Assembly: GCA_009777445.1 (NCBI GenBank)
Contig: WRLV01000001.1
Span: 1-64,000 of the forward strand
Source: Oscillospiraceae bacterium
GTDB lineage: Bacteria; Bacillota; Clostridia; Oscillospirales; Ruminococcaceae
Length of the DNA: 64,000 nt
Direction: 5' to 3'
Under the pieces are notes generated by a model that searched no databases, was not told the DNA's origin, and worked only from the letters and a program-made list of their open reading frames with translations. The translations under genes were made by a program, and so were the position numbers. The stretch's first letter is position 1; the number at the start of each line of letters is the position of its first letter. Shown piece by piece: positions 1 through 8,944 of the stretch.

Positions 1-56
1 TAGACATAGACATAATAGACATATCAGAATTAAACGACAACGAAGAAGAGCAGTGA
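1..56 (+). CDS. C-terminal end of a CDS cut by the window edge
   Basis: The frame beginning at base 3 is open to a TGA at 54-56 and reads an Asp/Ile-rich then acidic tail ending NDNEEEQ. A terminator-like hairpin starts 12 bases after the stop, which supports a real gene end. Only about 17 codons are visible, so no function can be given. Confidence 0.4.
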   Translation, partial: DIDIIDISELNDNEEEQ

Positions 57-68
57 GTTTAAAATAGA

Positions 69-100
69 GCGGCGGTTTTTCGCCGCCGTTCTGTTTTGTT
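69..100 (+). terminator. Rho-independent terminator
   Basis: GCGGCG, a short T-rich loop and CGCCGC form a GC-rich stem followed by a T-rich tail (TTCTGTTTTGTT). It closes the gene that ends at base 56. Confidence 0.7.
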
Positions 101-196
101 TTAGAAAGACATTCCAGCAAAAACATCACCCCTACCTCCCTCGAAATCACAAAGAAAACTGCAAAAATTGTTATTAAATTTTAAGGAGTTGCTCTT

Positions 197-1981
197 ATGA
201 GAAACAAATTTTTTTCTTTAATTTTAGTGATGACGGTTTTTCTATCGGGGTGTTATGAAAACAACCATTCGTTAAACAATGATTCTACAGAACAGGAAAA
301 TCTTAATGAAGTTTCAGTAGATGAAGAGAAAGAAGAAATTAATGATAGCGAACCAACAGAAAACGAAATAAGGCTTAACTCAACGCATTTATCTCTTGTT
401 TCGCCGGAAGAGACATCGGCTGTAGTTGAGGAGCTGCTAAGTGTCGTTCGCGATATTAACGCCATGTTCTCTGTTTATGACAACAACAAGGGAAAAGCGG
501 AAATAGGCTTTTTCAGCTTATATTTCTTGATTTTTTATAATCCCTATTACAACAGCGCACATGAAAAAGTAGTCATCGATGAGGAAATACGACAAAAATA
601 CACTTACGATATTTTAATTGGGGTTGAACGTTTTTACGACTGTTATAATTATTTCATCTCACAAAACGCGCTGAATATTTATCCGAATTTTGAGACTTTA
701 CTCATTGAAGACGGAACAATAGTTGCACATAGTTCTTTTGGGGTATCGCACAGTACCCCCAATATGGTCTTGTTGAGTCAATCGGTAGAAAACGAGAAAG
801 CAGACCTTCATTTTAAAATCATTTATAAGGATTATGATAATTTGATTTATGATAATGACGAGTTTCCTAAAAAGATAATCGGACGAGTTGAAAACGGAGA
901 ATATATATTGTATTCAAATGATTTTAATTCGTTATCGACACAAAAATATACTTTTGTTTTTGAAGATGACAGATGGAAATTGTATTCTATTGAAGCGAAC
1001 AATGCCGCCACACTGCCTGATTTATCGCTAAGAGAAGCCGGTGGTCTTCCGTGGTTTTTGACTTATACTTACGTCCCTTTTCCCGTAACCTACTATCCAT
1101 CTGCAAAATTAACTGAAAAGATTGAGCCAAGCGAGTATAACGATTGGCAAGAAAACACCGGATTCGCTCAACAAATGTATACAAATAGCAATCCTGAATT
1201 AATAATAACAAGATTAACAGATAGTCTAACTTTTTACTCTTTTTTACTTGAATTTGGGGATAGATTTACAAATGAGGAAATAATAGATGCTTTCAAAAAT
1301 CGCACCGACCATATGGATTTTAACTTAGACTTTCCATACGAAATAACCGATGAACAAATGGAAGCTGTTCTTTCGATGGACGAGGAAAGAATATTAGCGG
1401 CTTTTATCAGCGATTTTTCGATACAAAAAGGTGTGCATTACTACACGCCCGAATGGTTGTATTATCACACTGCTGAGGATTACAAAAACGCCGAATTCAC
1501 TCCGGAGGAAGTTTTGCGAGCTTTAAACAAGTGTAGAGAAATGGTGGGGGTGAGCCTACGCCATACGTTTATTGATGTGGTCGAGTATAACTTATATCAA
1601 TTTGCGCAGATGATAGGCTCAGATTTGACAATCACAGATATATGCGGCTATGAGCGGGATATGTCTATGCCGTTGCCACTCGGAAAAACAACAGAAGAAA
1701 CATATCGCGGACAATTATATTTCAAAGGCGGTCCACATGAGCAAATAGAAAAAAACATTGAGGAATTATCGCCCTTTGATTTGAGTATCTTAAAGAACGG
1801 GAATAAATATACCTTTGCGTGGGTTTATCACAACAAACCCTCTGCTTACGCGCAAGCAGGAATCATGCCAGAAGAGTTGATTGAAATGTTGCCGCGATAT
1901 GAAGCTTTGGGGATTTTAACAGATGAAGCGTGGGCGGCGTTGGAAAGTAAGATTTTTGAGTATGCGGCTGATGGCAGTTGA
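197..1981 (+). CDS. Lipoprotein of unknown function, paralogue of the next gene
   Basis: A 594-residue protein with a lipoprotein signal: positive MRNK, a hydrophobic stretch, and lipobox LSGC with the acylated Cys at about residue 19, so it should be anchored on the outer face of the membrane. An acidic Asn/Glu-rich linker follows. The C-terminal third holds two related units: one around WLYYHTAEDY and one at the end around VYHNKPSAYAQAG, followed by PEELIEMLPRYEALGIL. The second unit is closely matched at the end of the downstream gene, so the two are tandem paralogues. The start has the SD AAGGAG about 9 bases upstream. The stop TGA falls inside a GGCAGTTGACAG string resembling the heptad repeat found at other gene ends here. 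I do not recognise the family. Confidence 0.85.
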   Translation: MRNKFFSLILVMTVFLSGCYENNHSLNNDSTEQENLNEVSVDEEKEEINDSEPTENEIRLNSTHLSLVSPEETSAVVEELLSVVRDINAMFSVYDNNKGKAEIGFFSLYFLIFYNPYYNSAHEKVVIDEEIRQKYTYDILIGVERFYDCYNYFISQNALNIYPNFETLLIEDGTIVAHSSFGVSHSTPNMVLLSQSVENEKADLHFKIIYKDYDNLIYDNDEFPKKIIGRVENGEYILYSNDFNSLSTQKYTFVFEDDRWKLYSIEANNAATLPDLSLREAGGLPWFLTYTYVPFPVTYYPSAKLTEKIEPSEYNDWQENTGFAQQMYTNSNPELIITRLTDSLTFYSFLLEFGDRFTNEEIIDAFKNRTDHMDFNLDFPYEITDEQMEAVLSMDEERILAAFISDFSIQKGVHYYTPEWLYYHTAEDYKNAEFTPEEVLRALNKCREMVGVSLRHTFIDVVEYNLYQFAQMIGSDLTITDICGYERDMSMPLPLGKTTEETYRGQLYFKGGPHEQIEKNIEELSPFDLSILKNGNKYTFAWVYHNKPSAYAQAGIMPEELIEMLPRYEALGILTDEAWAALESKIFEYAADGS

Positions 1982-2163
1982 CAGTGTAAGCACACAAAAC
2001 AAAGTGCAACGAACCATTAACGAAGAACGAAAATTAATTTAACCCTCAAAGAGCGAGGGCGTGGGGCGCGACTATTTCAACGAGAACGTTGCCCCACCCC
2101 CACTTCTTTTTCACGAACAGTAACCGAAAACTCAAATCGATAAGAAAGGCACGGGGGCAACTA

Positions 2164-3339
2164 ATGAAAAATAGAGCTGTTTTATGCTTTGTGTTTTGTG
2201 TTTTTTTTACATCTTGTTTTACAAATAATCCTAATAGCCGCGCAACTCAAACACAATTTGAACATAATCATATTTTTAATGAGGAATTTGAATATAATCA
2301 TACTTTTAATCAGGAAGAGGTTTTTTTTAGCCCTTTTGGCTATCGCGATTATGTTCCGGGTAGCTTGACAATGTATTTTGGTGCATTTGAACTGCCTTTT
2401 GATTATATTTCGATAAAATTAATTGACTTAGTTGGTTATGACAAATACAATGAATGGAGTGAAAATCTAACACAGCTTTCGCGTTCTGACAAGCTGTATA
2501 TTGAGTTTTACGAACGCACATCTTTGCATGAAACGGTGAATTTATATTCATTTGTACATCATTTTAATATTCCAAAAGAAGAATTCATTAAAGTTCTTGA
2601 TAGGGTTAATGCCGATGAAACAGAATTTTATAACTATTTTTATTATACAAAATATTTCCATATGGAAGGCGACTTATCTTTAAATAAAAAATATGAGTTG
2701 TCAGATAAAAAAATCTATAACTTTGATAAAAAAATTGTAGAATACATTTATAATATGAATGAGAATCTTATTTTGGGAGAATTTACAAGAGTAGATGTAT
2801 TCGTTAAGGAGGAGAACTTTTATTCCCCGATTTGGTTTTATTACGCAAACGCAGATGAGTATATAGAAAAAACTATTCCTATAACGGCGATAGTGAAGGC
2901 ATATACATATTTTCAGGAACTCCATTATTTTGACCCTTGGGGATTTAATTTTATGGAATACAAAATCCATGAATATTCAAATGCAACAAACAAAGTGCTT
3001 GATTATACAGATTTATTTGGCTATGACCCCGATTTTTCCATGCCGCTGCCATACAAAGGATATCCTTTTGAATATGCTGACTCTCATTATGCTTTTTATG
3101 GTCTTAATAATATCGCTCAAACGCAGAATTTTTATGTAATCAAAGACGAACATATGTATTTACCATTTTGGTTTTATTACAACAAACCCGAAGCCTACCG
3201 CGAAGCAGGAATCACGCCGGAAGAGTTGCTTGAAATGTTGCCGAAATATCGGGCGTTAGGTATTTTGCGCGATGAAGCTATGACGGCGTTGGAGAATAAG
3301 GTTTTTGTTTATGCAACAGATGTTGAAAGTGGAGAGTGA
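2164..3339 (+). CDS. Lipoprotein of unknown function, paralogue of the previous gene
   Basis: The ORF track starts at 2089, but the ATG at 2164 gives a proper lipoprotein signal (MKNRAVLCFVF...FFTSC, Cys near residue 18), with a purine-rich GGGGGCAA site before it. The mature protein (about 370 residues) is Tyr/Phe/Asp-rich. It contains two copies of a unit seen in the upstream gene: IWFYYANADEY followed by GYDPDFSMPLP, and FWFYYNKPEAYREAG followed by PEELLEMLPKYRALGIL. It is shorter at the N-terminus than its neighbour. The pair probably arose by duplication. No catalytic motif is visible and the function is unknown. Confidence 0.82.
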   Translation: MKNRAVLCFVFCVFFTSCFTNNPNSRATQTQFEHNHIFNEEFEYNHTFNQEEVFFSPFGYRDYVPGSLTMYFGAFELPFDYISIKLIDLVGYDKYNEWSENLTQLSRSDKLYIEFYERTSLHETVNLYSFVHHFNIPKEEFIKVLDRVNADETEFYNYFYYTKYFHMEGDLSLNKKYELSDKKIYNFDKKIVEYIYNMNENLILGEFTRVDVFVKEENFYSPIWFYYANADEYIEKTIPITAIVKAYTYFQELHYFDPWGFNFMEYKIHEYSNATNKVLDYTDLFGYDPDFSMPLPYKGYPFEYADSHYAFYGLNNIAQTQNFYVIKDEHMYLPFWFYYNKPEAYREAGITPEELLEMLPKYRALGILRDEAMTALENKVFVYATDVESGE

Positions 3340-3479
3340 GAGTTTAAAATAAAACGCCTATCTCCCCAACCCCACCCTCACCCATTCTCGCAAGACATTC
3401 CAAAAAAACAACCCAATCCCGCCGACTGTAACAAACAAACTCGCACCCCGTAATTTTTATTGGCTTTAGTTTTAACATC

Positions 3480-3508
3480 TTGACAGCCTTAAATGTATAT
3501 GGTATAAT
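3480..3508 (+). promoter_or_regulatory. Sigma-A promoter of the aroF-tyrA operon
   Basis: TTGACA (3480-3485), 17-base spacer, TATAAT (3503-3508): an exact consensus match 32 bases before the aroF start. Confidence 0.85.
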
Positions 3509-3540
3509 TAATTGCAATTAAAAAAAGGGGAAAGTCTAAA

Positions 3541-4554
3541 ATGATTATAGTATGTAAACCCTCGGCTCCCGAGGAAAAAATTGATGCCTTGACTGCAGAG
3601 CTTAACAAGCAAGGCTACGAAACCCATGTCAGCAAAGGCAAAATGTCAACCATAATAGGGTTAATCGGCGATGTTTTAAAGGTGAACAAAGAAAGCCTTG
3701 AAGCTATGGATATTGTCGAGATGGTTCAGCGGGTGAGCGAGCCTTATAAGTTGGCGAGCAACAAATTCCGCAATGTGCCGACGGTGATTGACGTTTGCGG
3801 AAATAAAATCGGCGGCGAAAATTTTGCAGTGATTGCAGGGCCTTGCTCGGTTGAGAGCGAGGAACAGGTGGTTGATTGCGCGAAGGCAATCAAAAAAGCC
3901 GGCGGCACGTTCTTTCGCGGTGGGGCTTTTAAGCCGCGTTCATCGCCTTATGTGTTTAGAGGGCTGAAAGAAAAAGGGATTGAGCTTTTGCTTCTTGCGA
4001 AAAAAGAAACCGGGCTTCCCATTGTGTCTGAGATTATGAGCGTTGAACATCTTGACTATTTTAACGATATTGATATAATTCAGGTTGGCGCGCGCAATAT
4101 GCAAAACTTTGAGCTTTTATCAGAGTTAGGGCAACATACCAAGCAGCCTATACTTTTAAAGCGCGGTCTTGCCAACACGATTGAAGAATGGCTGATGAGC
4201 GCGGAATACATCATGTCGGGCGGCAACCCAAACGTCATTCTCTGTGAACGCGGAATAAGAACCTTCGAGACAGCAACAAGAAACACGTTGGATATTTCCG
4301 CTGTCCCGGTATTAGCGGCGGCGACACATCTTCCGATTGTGGTTGACCCGAGCCATGCCACAGGAAAGGCTTCGCTCATTCGCCCACTTGCCAAAGCAAG
4401 CATAGCCGCAGGCTGTGACGGGCTTATGTTAGAGGTTCACCCCGCACCCGAAAAGGCGTTGTGTGACGGCGCGCAGTCGATTACACCCACCCACTTTGCA
4501 GAGATTATGAAAGATGTTAAAACGCTCTGTGATATAGAAAATAAAAAATTATGA
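3541..4554 (+). CDS. aroF: 3-deoxy-7-phosphoheptulonate (DAHP) synthase, type I-beta
   Basis: Condenses phosphoenolpyruvate and erythrose 4-phosphate, the first step of the shikimate pathway. The protein has 337 residues. Residues 1 to about 70 look like the ferredoxin-like regulatory domain of the Thermotoga/Bacillus class, known to bind aromatic end products. The KDSA-like barrel follows, with AGPCSVES, the phosphate-binding FRGGAFKPRSSPY, LLKRG and the metal/substrate loop VDPSHATGK. It is the first gene of an operon; its stop overlaps the tyrA start as ATGA. The start is preceded by GGGGAAAGTCTAAA, a variant of the leader repeated elsewhere in this window. Confidence 0.96.
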   Translation: MIIVCKPSAPEEKIDALTAELNKQGYETHVSKGKMSTIIGLIGDVLKVNKESLEAMDIVEMVQRVSEPYKLASNKFRNVPTVIDVCGNKIGGENFAVIAGPCSVESEEQVVDCAKAIKKAGGTFFRGGAFKPRSSPYVFRGLKEKGIELLLLAKKETGLPIVSEIMSVEHLDYFNDIDIIQVGARNMQNFELLSELGQHTKQPILLKRGLANTIEEWLMSAEYIMSGGNPNVILCERGIRTFETATRNTLDISAVPVLAAATHLPIVVDPSHATGKASLIRPLAKASIAAGCDGLMLEVHPAPEKALCDGAQSITPTHFAEIMKDVKTLCDIENKKL

Positions 4555-5426
4555 GAGAAGTTAAGATTCTTGTGGTTGGAATGGGTCTCATCGGCGGTTC
4601 AGTTTGCAAGGGACTTAAAAAGTATACAGACTATAAGGTTGGTGGCTATGACTCAAATGGAAGTATTGTCAAGAGCGCGTTTGAAACAGGGGTAATCGAC
4701 ATTCCCGTAAAAAACAAAAAAGAATTTCATGATTATAACGTTGTAATTATAGCCATAAATCCTTTGCATATGAGTGATTTTCTTGAAAGTTGTGTTGAAA
4801 ATTTTTCACAAAACGCCATAATCGCCGATGTGTGCGGAGTTAAAGGTGAACTGCCGGCGCGTTTAACCGCTTTGTGCGCCGAACACGGGCTTCGCTATGT
4901 TTCTACCCACCCCATGGCGGGAAGAGAACGCCCGGGCTTTGAAAACTCGTTTGCCGATTTGTTTTTAAACGCCAACTTTATTGTTACGCCGATTGCTGGC
5001 TCTGACTTAAACGCAATTGAAACAATTGAAGGCATAGCGCGCGAAATCGGGTTTAACAATTTTAGCCGCGTTTCTCCTGAAGAACATGATTCGATTATCG
5101 CCTACACCTCACAGTTAGCTCACGTGATTTCAAGCGCGTACGTAAAAAGCCCGACAATAGCGCGCGACAAGGGCTTTACAGGCGGCAGCTTTCAAGACAT
5201 GAGCCGCATTGCCACCATGAACGAGGATATGTGGACTGCATTGTTTTTACTTAACAGAGAAAAATTAGTTGAAGAAACCGACATATTAATCGAAAACCTG
5301 CTCAAATATAAAATTGCCATTGCGCAAGGCGATGAGGAAGAGCTAAAGCGACTTATACGCGAGTCGCGGCTTTTGAAAGAGAAAAATTTGAGCGACAATC
5401 GGTTTTTGACAAGATTTGACGGATAG
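4551..5426 (+). CDS. tyrA: Prephenate dehydrogenase
   Basis: Oxidative decarboxylation of prephenate to 4-hydroxyphenylpyruvate in tyrosine synthesis. 291 residues with an N-terminal Rossmann fold (VVGMGLIGGSVCKGL), the catalytic-domain signature STHPMAGRERPGF, and HDSIIAYTSQLAHVISS in the helical C-terminal domain. There is no ACT domain, so end-product control may rest on aroF. It overlaps aroF by 4 bases, implying translational coupling. Confidence 0.95.
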   Translation: MREVKILVVGMGLIGGSVCKGLKKYTDYKVGGYDSNGSIVKSAFETGVIDIPVKNKKEFHDYNVVIIAINPLHMSDFLESCVENFSQNAIIADVCGVKGELPARLTALCAEHGLRYVSTHPMAGRERPGFENSFADLFLNANFIVTPIAGSDLNAIETIEGIAREIGFNNFSRVSPEEHDSIIAYTSQLAHVISSAYVKSPTIARDKGFTGGSFQDMSRIATMNEDMWTALFLLNREKLVEETDILIENLLKYKIAIAQGDEEELKRLIRESRLLKEKNLSDNRFLTRFDG

Positions 5427-5450
5427 TATTTTATTTACAGGAGGCAACCC

Positions 5451-6239
5451 ATGTTACAAGCCGCATATGTTTTTCCACACCCACCTATTATAATCCCGGA
5501 GGTCGGCAAAGGTAGGGAGTCAGAAATTCAAAGCACTATCAATGCTTTTCACGAGTGTGCAGAAAAAATCGCACAACTTCAACCTGAAACAATCGTACTA
5601 ATAACACCGCATAACGTAAACTTTGCGGACTATTTTCACATTTCGCCGGGTGAGTCTGCCACGGGCGATTTAGGCAGATTTGATGCGGCTAACGTTAGCA
5701 TCACCGCAAATTACGACACTCAACTTGTCGCAGAAATAGTGGGTAGCTGTGCTAAGTCGGAAATCCCGGCAGGGACACTCGGCGAGAGGGTTTCAGACCT
5801 CGACCACGGGACAATCGTCCCACTTTATTTCGTGAATAAGCATTACAAAAACTACAACTTAGTGAGAATAGGGCTTTCGGGGCTTTCTAACGCTGAACAT
5901 TACAAATTCGGAGAGGTTATACGGCAGTCGTCAGAGCGGCTCAACCGCAAAACCGTGCTGATTGCAAGCGGAGATTTGTCGCACATTTTGCCTGAACCGG
6001 CAGGGGTTAAGTTGGACACGGAAATCACAGGAGCGTTGGCAAACGGCGACTTTGAGCGACTCTTGCGAATTCCACCCGAACTCAGCGAAAGAGGGGCAGA
6101 ATGTGGTCTGCGTTCCTGCATAATAATGGCAGGTGCTTTGAGCGGACTTCCCGTGAAAGCGAAACTGCTGTCATATGAAGGGACTTTCGGGGTTGGCTAC
6201 GCTGTCGCTGAATTAATTTGTGCAGAAAGGGGATGCTAA
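5451..6239 (+). CDS. AmmeMemoRadiSam-associated class III extradiol-dioxygenase-like (LigB/Memo) protein
   Basis: 262 residues beginning AAYVFPHPPIIIPEVGKGRE, with PHNVNFADYFHISPG, DHGTIVPLYF and SGDLSHILPEPAG: the conserved His/Asp set of LigB/Memo-like proteins. In many Clostridia, as I recall it, this domain is the N-terminal half of a single polypeptide whose C-terminal half is AMMECR1. Here the two halves are separate genes. The last residues (ICAERGC) and stop are encoded by a TTTGTGCAGAAAGGGG string that is part of the 74-bp repeat described below. A good SD (AGGAGG) precedes the ATG. The set is thought to carry out an unknown radical-SAM-dependent modification. Confidence 0.88.
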   Translation: MLQAAYVFPHPPIIIPEVGKGRESEIQSTINAFHECAEKIAQLQPETIVLITPHNVNFADYFHISPGESATGDLGRFDAANVSITANYDTQLVAEIVGSCAKSEIPAGTLGERVSDLDHGTIVPLYFVNKHYKNYNLVRIGLSGLSNAEHYKFGEVIRQSSERLNRKTVLIASGDLSHILPEPAGVKLDTEITGALANGDFERLLRIPPELSERGAECGLRSCIIMAGALSGLPVKAKLLSYEGTFGVGYAVAELICAERGC

Positions 6240-6316
6240 AGTTTGAAAATAAATCCTCGTAAATATGGGAAAGCATACTTTCAAAGCGCATTTGTGCAGA
6301 AGGGGGATGTCTAAAA
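6217..6316 (+). repeat. 74-bp repeat unit with leader motif at both ends (locus 1)
   Basis: TTTGTGCAG occurs at 6217 and again at 6291, exactly 74 bases apart. Between them lies AAATAAATCCTCGTAAATAT and a CTTTCAAAGCGC segment. The same 74-base unit occurs twice in tandem, on the other strand, at 44573-44722. The left leader encodes the end of the LigB gene; the right leader forms the SD region of the AMMECR1 gene. Confidence 0.85.
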
Positions 6317-6318
6317 AG

Positions 6319-6828
6319 ATGAATGAGTATGTAAAATTAGCGAAATATTCTATTGAACATTTTGTCAAAACAGGTGACATTGCAGATTTACCCACCGACA
6401 CATCTGCTGAACTTCTTGACAAAAAAGCAGGCGTTTTTGTCTGCATAAAAATTCACGGGCAATTGCGAGGTTGCATCGGGACAATCTCGCCGGTTACAGA
6501 AAATATTGCGCATGAAATTTTGCGAAATGCAGTTTCTGCCGCATCGCAAGACCCACGTTTCCCACCCGTGAAAGCCCACGAATTAGACAAACTTGTCTAT
6601 ACCGTGGACGTGCTTGCAACTGCCGAAAAAATCGCCGATAAATCGCAACTTGATGTCAAGCGGTACGGTGTAATCGTCACAAGCGGCTATAAAAGGGGAT
6701 TGCTACTGCCCAATCTTGACGGCGTTGATACTATTGAAGAACAGGTTGAAATAGCATGTCAAAAGGCAGGGATTCGCAACGGCGAAACCCTGCAGTTAGA
6801 GCGGTTCGAGGTCGTGCGGCATGAGTAA
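6319..6828 (+). CDS. amrA: AMMECR1 domain protein (AmmeMemoRadiSam system protein A)
   Basis: About 169 residues from the ATG at 6319. Upstream ATGs at 6265 and 6307 lie inside the 74-bp repeat or touch the SD, so they are less likely. AMMECR1 hallmarks are visible: VFVCIKIHGQLRGCIGT (LRGCIG core), NAVSAASQDPRFPP and RGLLLPNLDGVDTIEEQ. The biochemical role is unknown; it co-occurs with the Memo-like protein and the radical SAM enzyme that flank it here. It overlaps amrS by 8 bases. Confidence 0.9.
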   Translation: MNEYVKLAKYSIEHFVKTGDIADLPTDTSAELLDKKAGVFVCIKIHGQLRGCIGTISPVTENIAHEILRNAVSAASQDPRFPPVKAHELDKLVYTVDVLATAEKIADKSQLDVKRYGVIVTSGYKRGLLLPNLDGVDTIEEQVEIACQKAGIRNGETLQLERFEVVRHE

Positions 6829-7609
6829 ATGTAGAGTTTGCCCGCACGGCTGTGAGCTTGATTTGTCGCCGCAAGGCTTTTGCCGTGGGCGTAATAATTA
6901 CGGCAAAGTGACGGCACTCGCCCTTGACCCGATTGAGAAAAAGCCGCTCAGACATTTTCACCCGGGGAGCATGATTTTATCAGTCGGCAGTTATGGTTGT
7001 AATATGCGGTGCGGATTTTGCCAAAACCATCATATTTCCATGAATTCTAATGCGGCAAGCAGTTATATCTCACCCGAAACTCTTGCCGATAAAGCCGCTG
7101 AACTCGTCGCACAGGGCAACATCGGTGTCGCCTACACCTATAACGAACCGTTAGTCGGTTTCGAGTATGTTTTCGATTGCGCAAAGATAGTCCACAACAA
7201 AAATTTGAAGAATGTCGTTGTCACAAACGGCTTAATTTGTCGTGAGCCTTTAGAGGAAATTTTGCCGTATATTGATGCGTTCAACATTGATTTGAAGGGG
7301 TTCACAAATAAATATTATAAGCGGCTGAAAGGCGATTTGCAGACCGTGAAAAACACAATCGAAATTGCAAGCCGTAACAGTCACGTTGAAGTAACCACGC
7401 TTGTTGTTCCGAACGAGAACGATTCTGTTGAAGAAATAACGGCGATTGCAAAGTGGCTCTCTTGCGTGTCGCCTGACATTCCGTGGCATATTTCAAGGTA
7501 TTTCCCCAATTATGAATACGCAACACCTGCATCAAGCATAGAGCAAATTCGCGAATTTGCACAAATCGGGCGGCGATATTTAAAACACGTGTACATGGGA
7601 AATTGTTAA
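6821..7609 (+). CDS. amrS: AmmeMemoRadiSam system radical SAM enzyme
   Basis: 262-residue radical SAM protein. An N-terminal CRVCPHGCEL...GFCRGR cysteine motif is followed by the radical SAM cluster motif CNMRCGFC (CxxxCxxC), then AYTYNEPLVGFEYV and DAFNIDLKGF, all typical of the pyruvate-formate-lyase-activase-like AmmeMemoRadiSam family. It is shorter at the C-terminus than the family's usual length of well over 300 residues as I remember it, but the core is complete. It is the last gene of the operon and converges with tyrS, overlapping it by 4 bases. Confidence 0.92.
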   Translation: MSKCRVCPHGCELDLSPQGFCRGRNNYGKVTALALDPIEKKPLRHFHPGSMILSVGSYGCNMRCGFCQNHHISMNSNAASSYISPETLADKAAELVAQGNIGVAYTYNEPLVGFEYVFDCAKIVHNKNLKNVVVTNGLICREPLEEILPYIDAFNIDLKGFTNKYYKRLKGDLQTVKNTIEIASRNSHVEVTTLVVPNENDSVEEITAIAKWLSCVSPDIPWHISRYFPNYEYATPASSIEQIREFAQIGRRYLKHVYMGNC

Positions 7610-8820
7610 GTTTTCACTTTATAAAACGATTTTTTTCCTTTTTTGACAATCAGCTCTTTTTTTACCTCTACGCTGTGTTTGACATCGGTGATTTTTATGT
7701 CGTCTATTGTGACACCGCCTTGCTCGATAGCCGTTCTTGCTTCTCTGCCGGATTTACACTGCCCTGTTTTAACTAAGATATCAATTACGCCGATTTTGCC
7801 GTCAACTAAATCATCGGCCGACAGAACGAGAGTTGGCATATTCGCATCTGACATTCCACCCATGAAAATGCTTCTTGCAGCTTGTTTTGCTTTTTCTGCT
7901 TCTTGTTCGCCGTGGACTGTCTTGGTTACCTCGAAAGCAAGCCGCTCTTTTACATCGTTGAGTGCCGCTCCCGATGCGGTTTTTTCTAACTCTTCAATCT
8001 CCTCAATCGGGACAAAGGTGAGCATTTTTAAACGCTTTATTACCTCGCTGTCGTCTGTATTCCTGAAACTTTGATAAAAGTCATAGGGCGATGTTTTGTC
8101 GGGGTCAATCCAAAGCGCGCCTTGTTGGGTTTTGCCCATTTTTTTTCCGCCTTTTGCGGCGAGAAGGGTGAAGGTCATGGCAAAGGCTTCTCCTTTATCA
8201 CAACGGCGGATTAAATCCGCGCCCGACAGAATGTTAGACCACTGGTCATCGCCGCCAAGCTGAAGTTTTACGCCTTCGGTTCGATAAAGGTGCAGAAAAT
8301 CATAGCTTTGCAAAAGCATATAGTTAAACTCAAAGAAGCTCAACCCTTTCTCGTATCTCGACTTGAAGCACTCGGCAGACAGCATTTTGTTAACCGAGAA
8401 GTGAACTCCTATTTCGCGCATAAAATCAAGATAATTAAGCGGTCGCAACCAGTCGCCGTTTCTCACAATTCGCGCTTTTTCATCAGAAAAGTCTAAATAT
8501 TTTTCCATTTGAACGCGAAAACGCTCGGCATTATATTCAATCTGTTCGGGGGTGAGCATTTGGCGCATGTCTGTGCGCCCTGACGGGTCGCCGATTAGGG
8601 TAGTTCCCGTGCCGAGAAGGGCATAAGGAATATGCCCCGCGTTTTGCATATGTTTCATCACAACGAACTGCAAAAAATGCCCGATATGAAGCGAGTCGGC
8701 AGTGGCATCAAACCCGATGTAAAACCTTATTTTTTCTTTATTGAGTAATGTCTCAATCTCTTTCTCGTGACTCATCTGGGCGATAAGCCCGCGGCGTTTA
8801 AGCTCTTCAAAAAGCGTCAT
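7606..8820 (-). CDS. tyrS: Tyrosyl-tRNA synthetase
   Basis: 404 residues, class I. FYIGFDATADSLHIGHFLQF contains the HIGH motif. GGDDQWSNI is the amino-acid site. KKMGKTQQGALW is the KMSKS-type loop in its KMGKT form. The C-terminal S4-like RNA-binding segment (GQCKSGREARTAIEQGGVTI) is intact. No T-box leader was found in the 125 bases upstream; instead there is a terminator and the tRNA gene. SD: AAGGAGAAGAAAGG. Confidence 0.96.
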   Translation of the reverse strand: MTLFEELKRRGLIAQMSHEKEIETLLNKEKIRFYIGFDATADSLHIGHFLQFVVMKHMQNAGHIPYALLGTGTTLIGDPSGRTDMRQMLTPEQIEYNAERFRVQMEKYLDFSDEKARIVRNGDWLRPLNYLDFMREIGVHFSVNKMLSAECFKSRYEKGLSFFEFNYMLLQSYDFLHLYRTEGVKLQLGGDDQWSNILSGADLIRRCDKGEAFAMTFTLLAAKGGKKMGKTQQGALWIDPDKTSPYDFYQSFRNTDDSEVIKRLKMLTFVPIEEIEELEKTASGAALNDVKERLAFEVTKTVHGEQEAEKAKQAARSIFMGGMSDANMPTLVLSADDLVDGKIGVIDILVKTGQCKSGREARTAIEQGGVTIDDIKITDVKHSVEVKKELIVKKGKKSFYKVKT

Positions 8821-8846
8821 AAAATTTATTTACCTTTCTTCTCCTT

Positions 8847-8885
8847 AAAAAAGCCTCCGTGGACTTAAACCCCGGTGGCTTTTTT
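8847..8885 (-). terminator. Bidirectional terminator between the tRNA and tyrS
   Basis: GCCTCCG and CGGTGGC pair with one internal mismatch, flanked by A6 on one side and T6 on the other. It can terminate in both directions. On the - strand it would end the tRNA transcript before tyrS. Confidence 0.7.
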
Positions 8886-8896
8886 ACGATAGGGTG

Positions 8897-8932
8897 GGTG
8901 GGTCTGCCCGGCGAGGTCCTCGCCTGCCCACC
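8897..8932. repeat. Long GC-rich inverted repeat
   Basis: GGTGGG ... GGCGAGG T CCTCGCC ... CCCACC forms a strong two-part hairpin directly 3' of the tRNA gene (on its strand). Possible tRNA 3' processing signal or part of the terminator region. Confidence 0.6.
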
Positions 8933-8944
8933 GGGGTACCCGGC

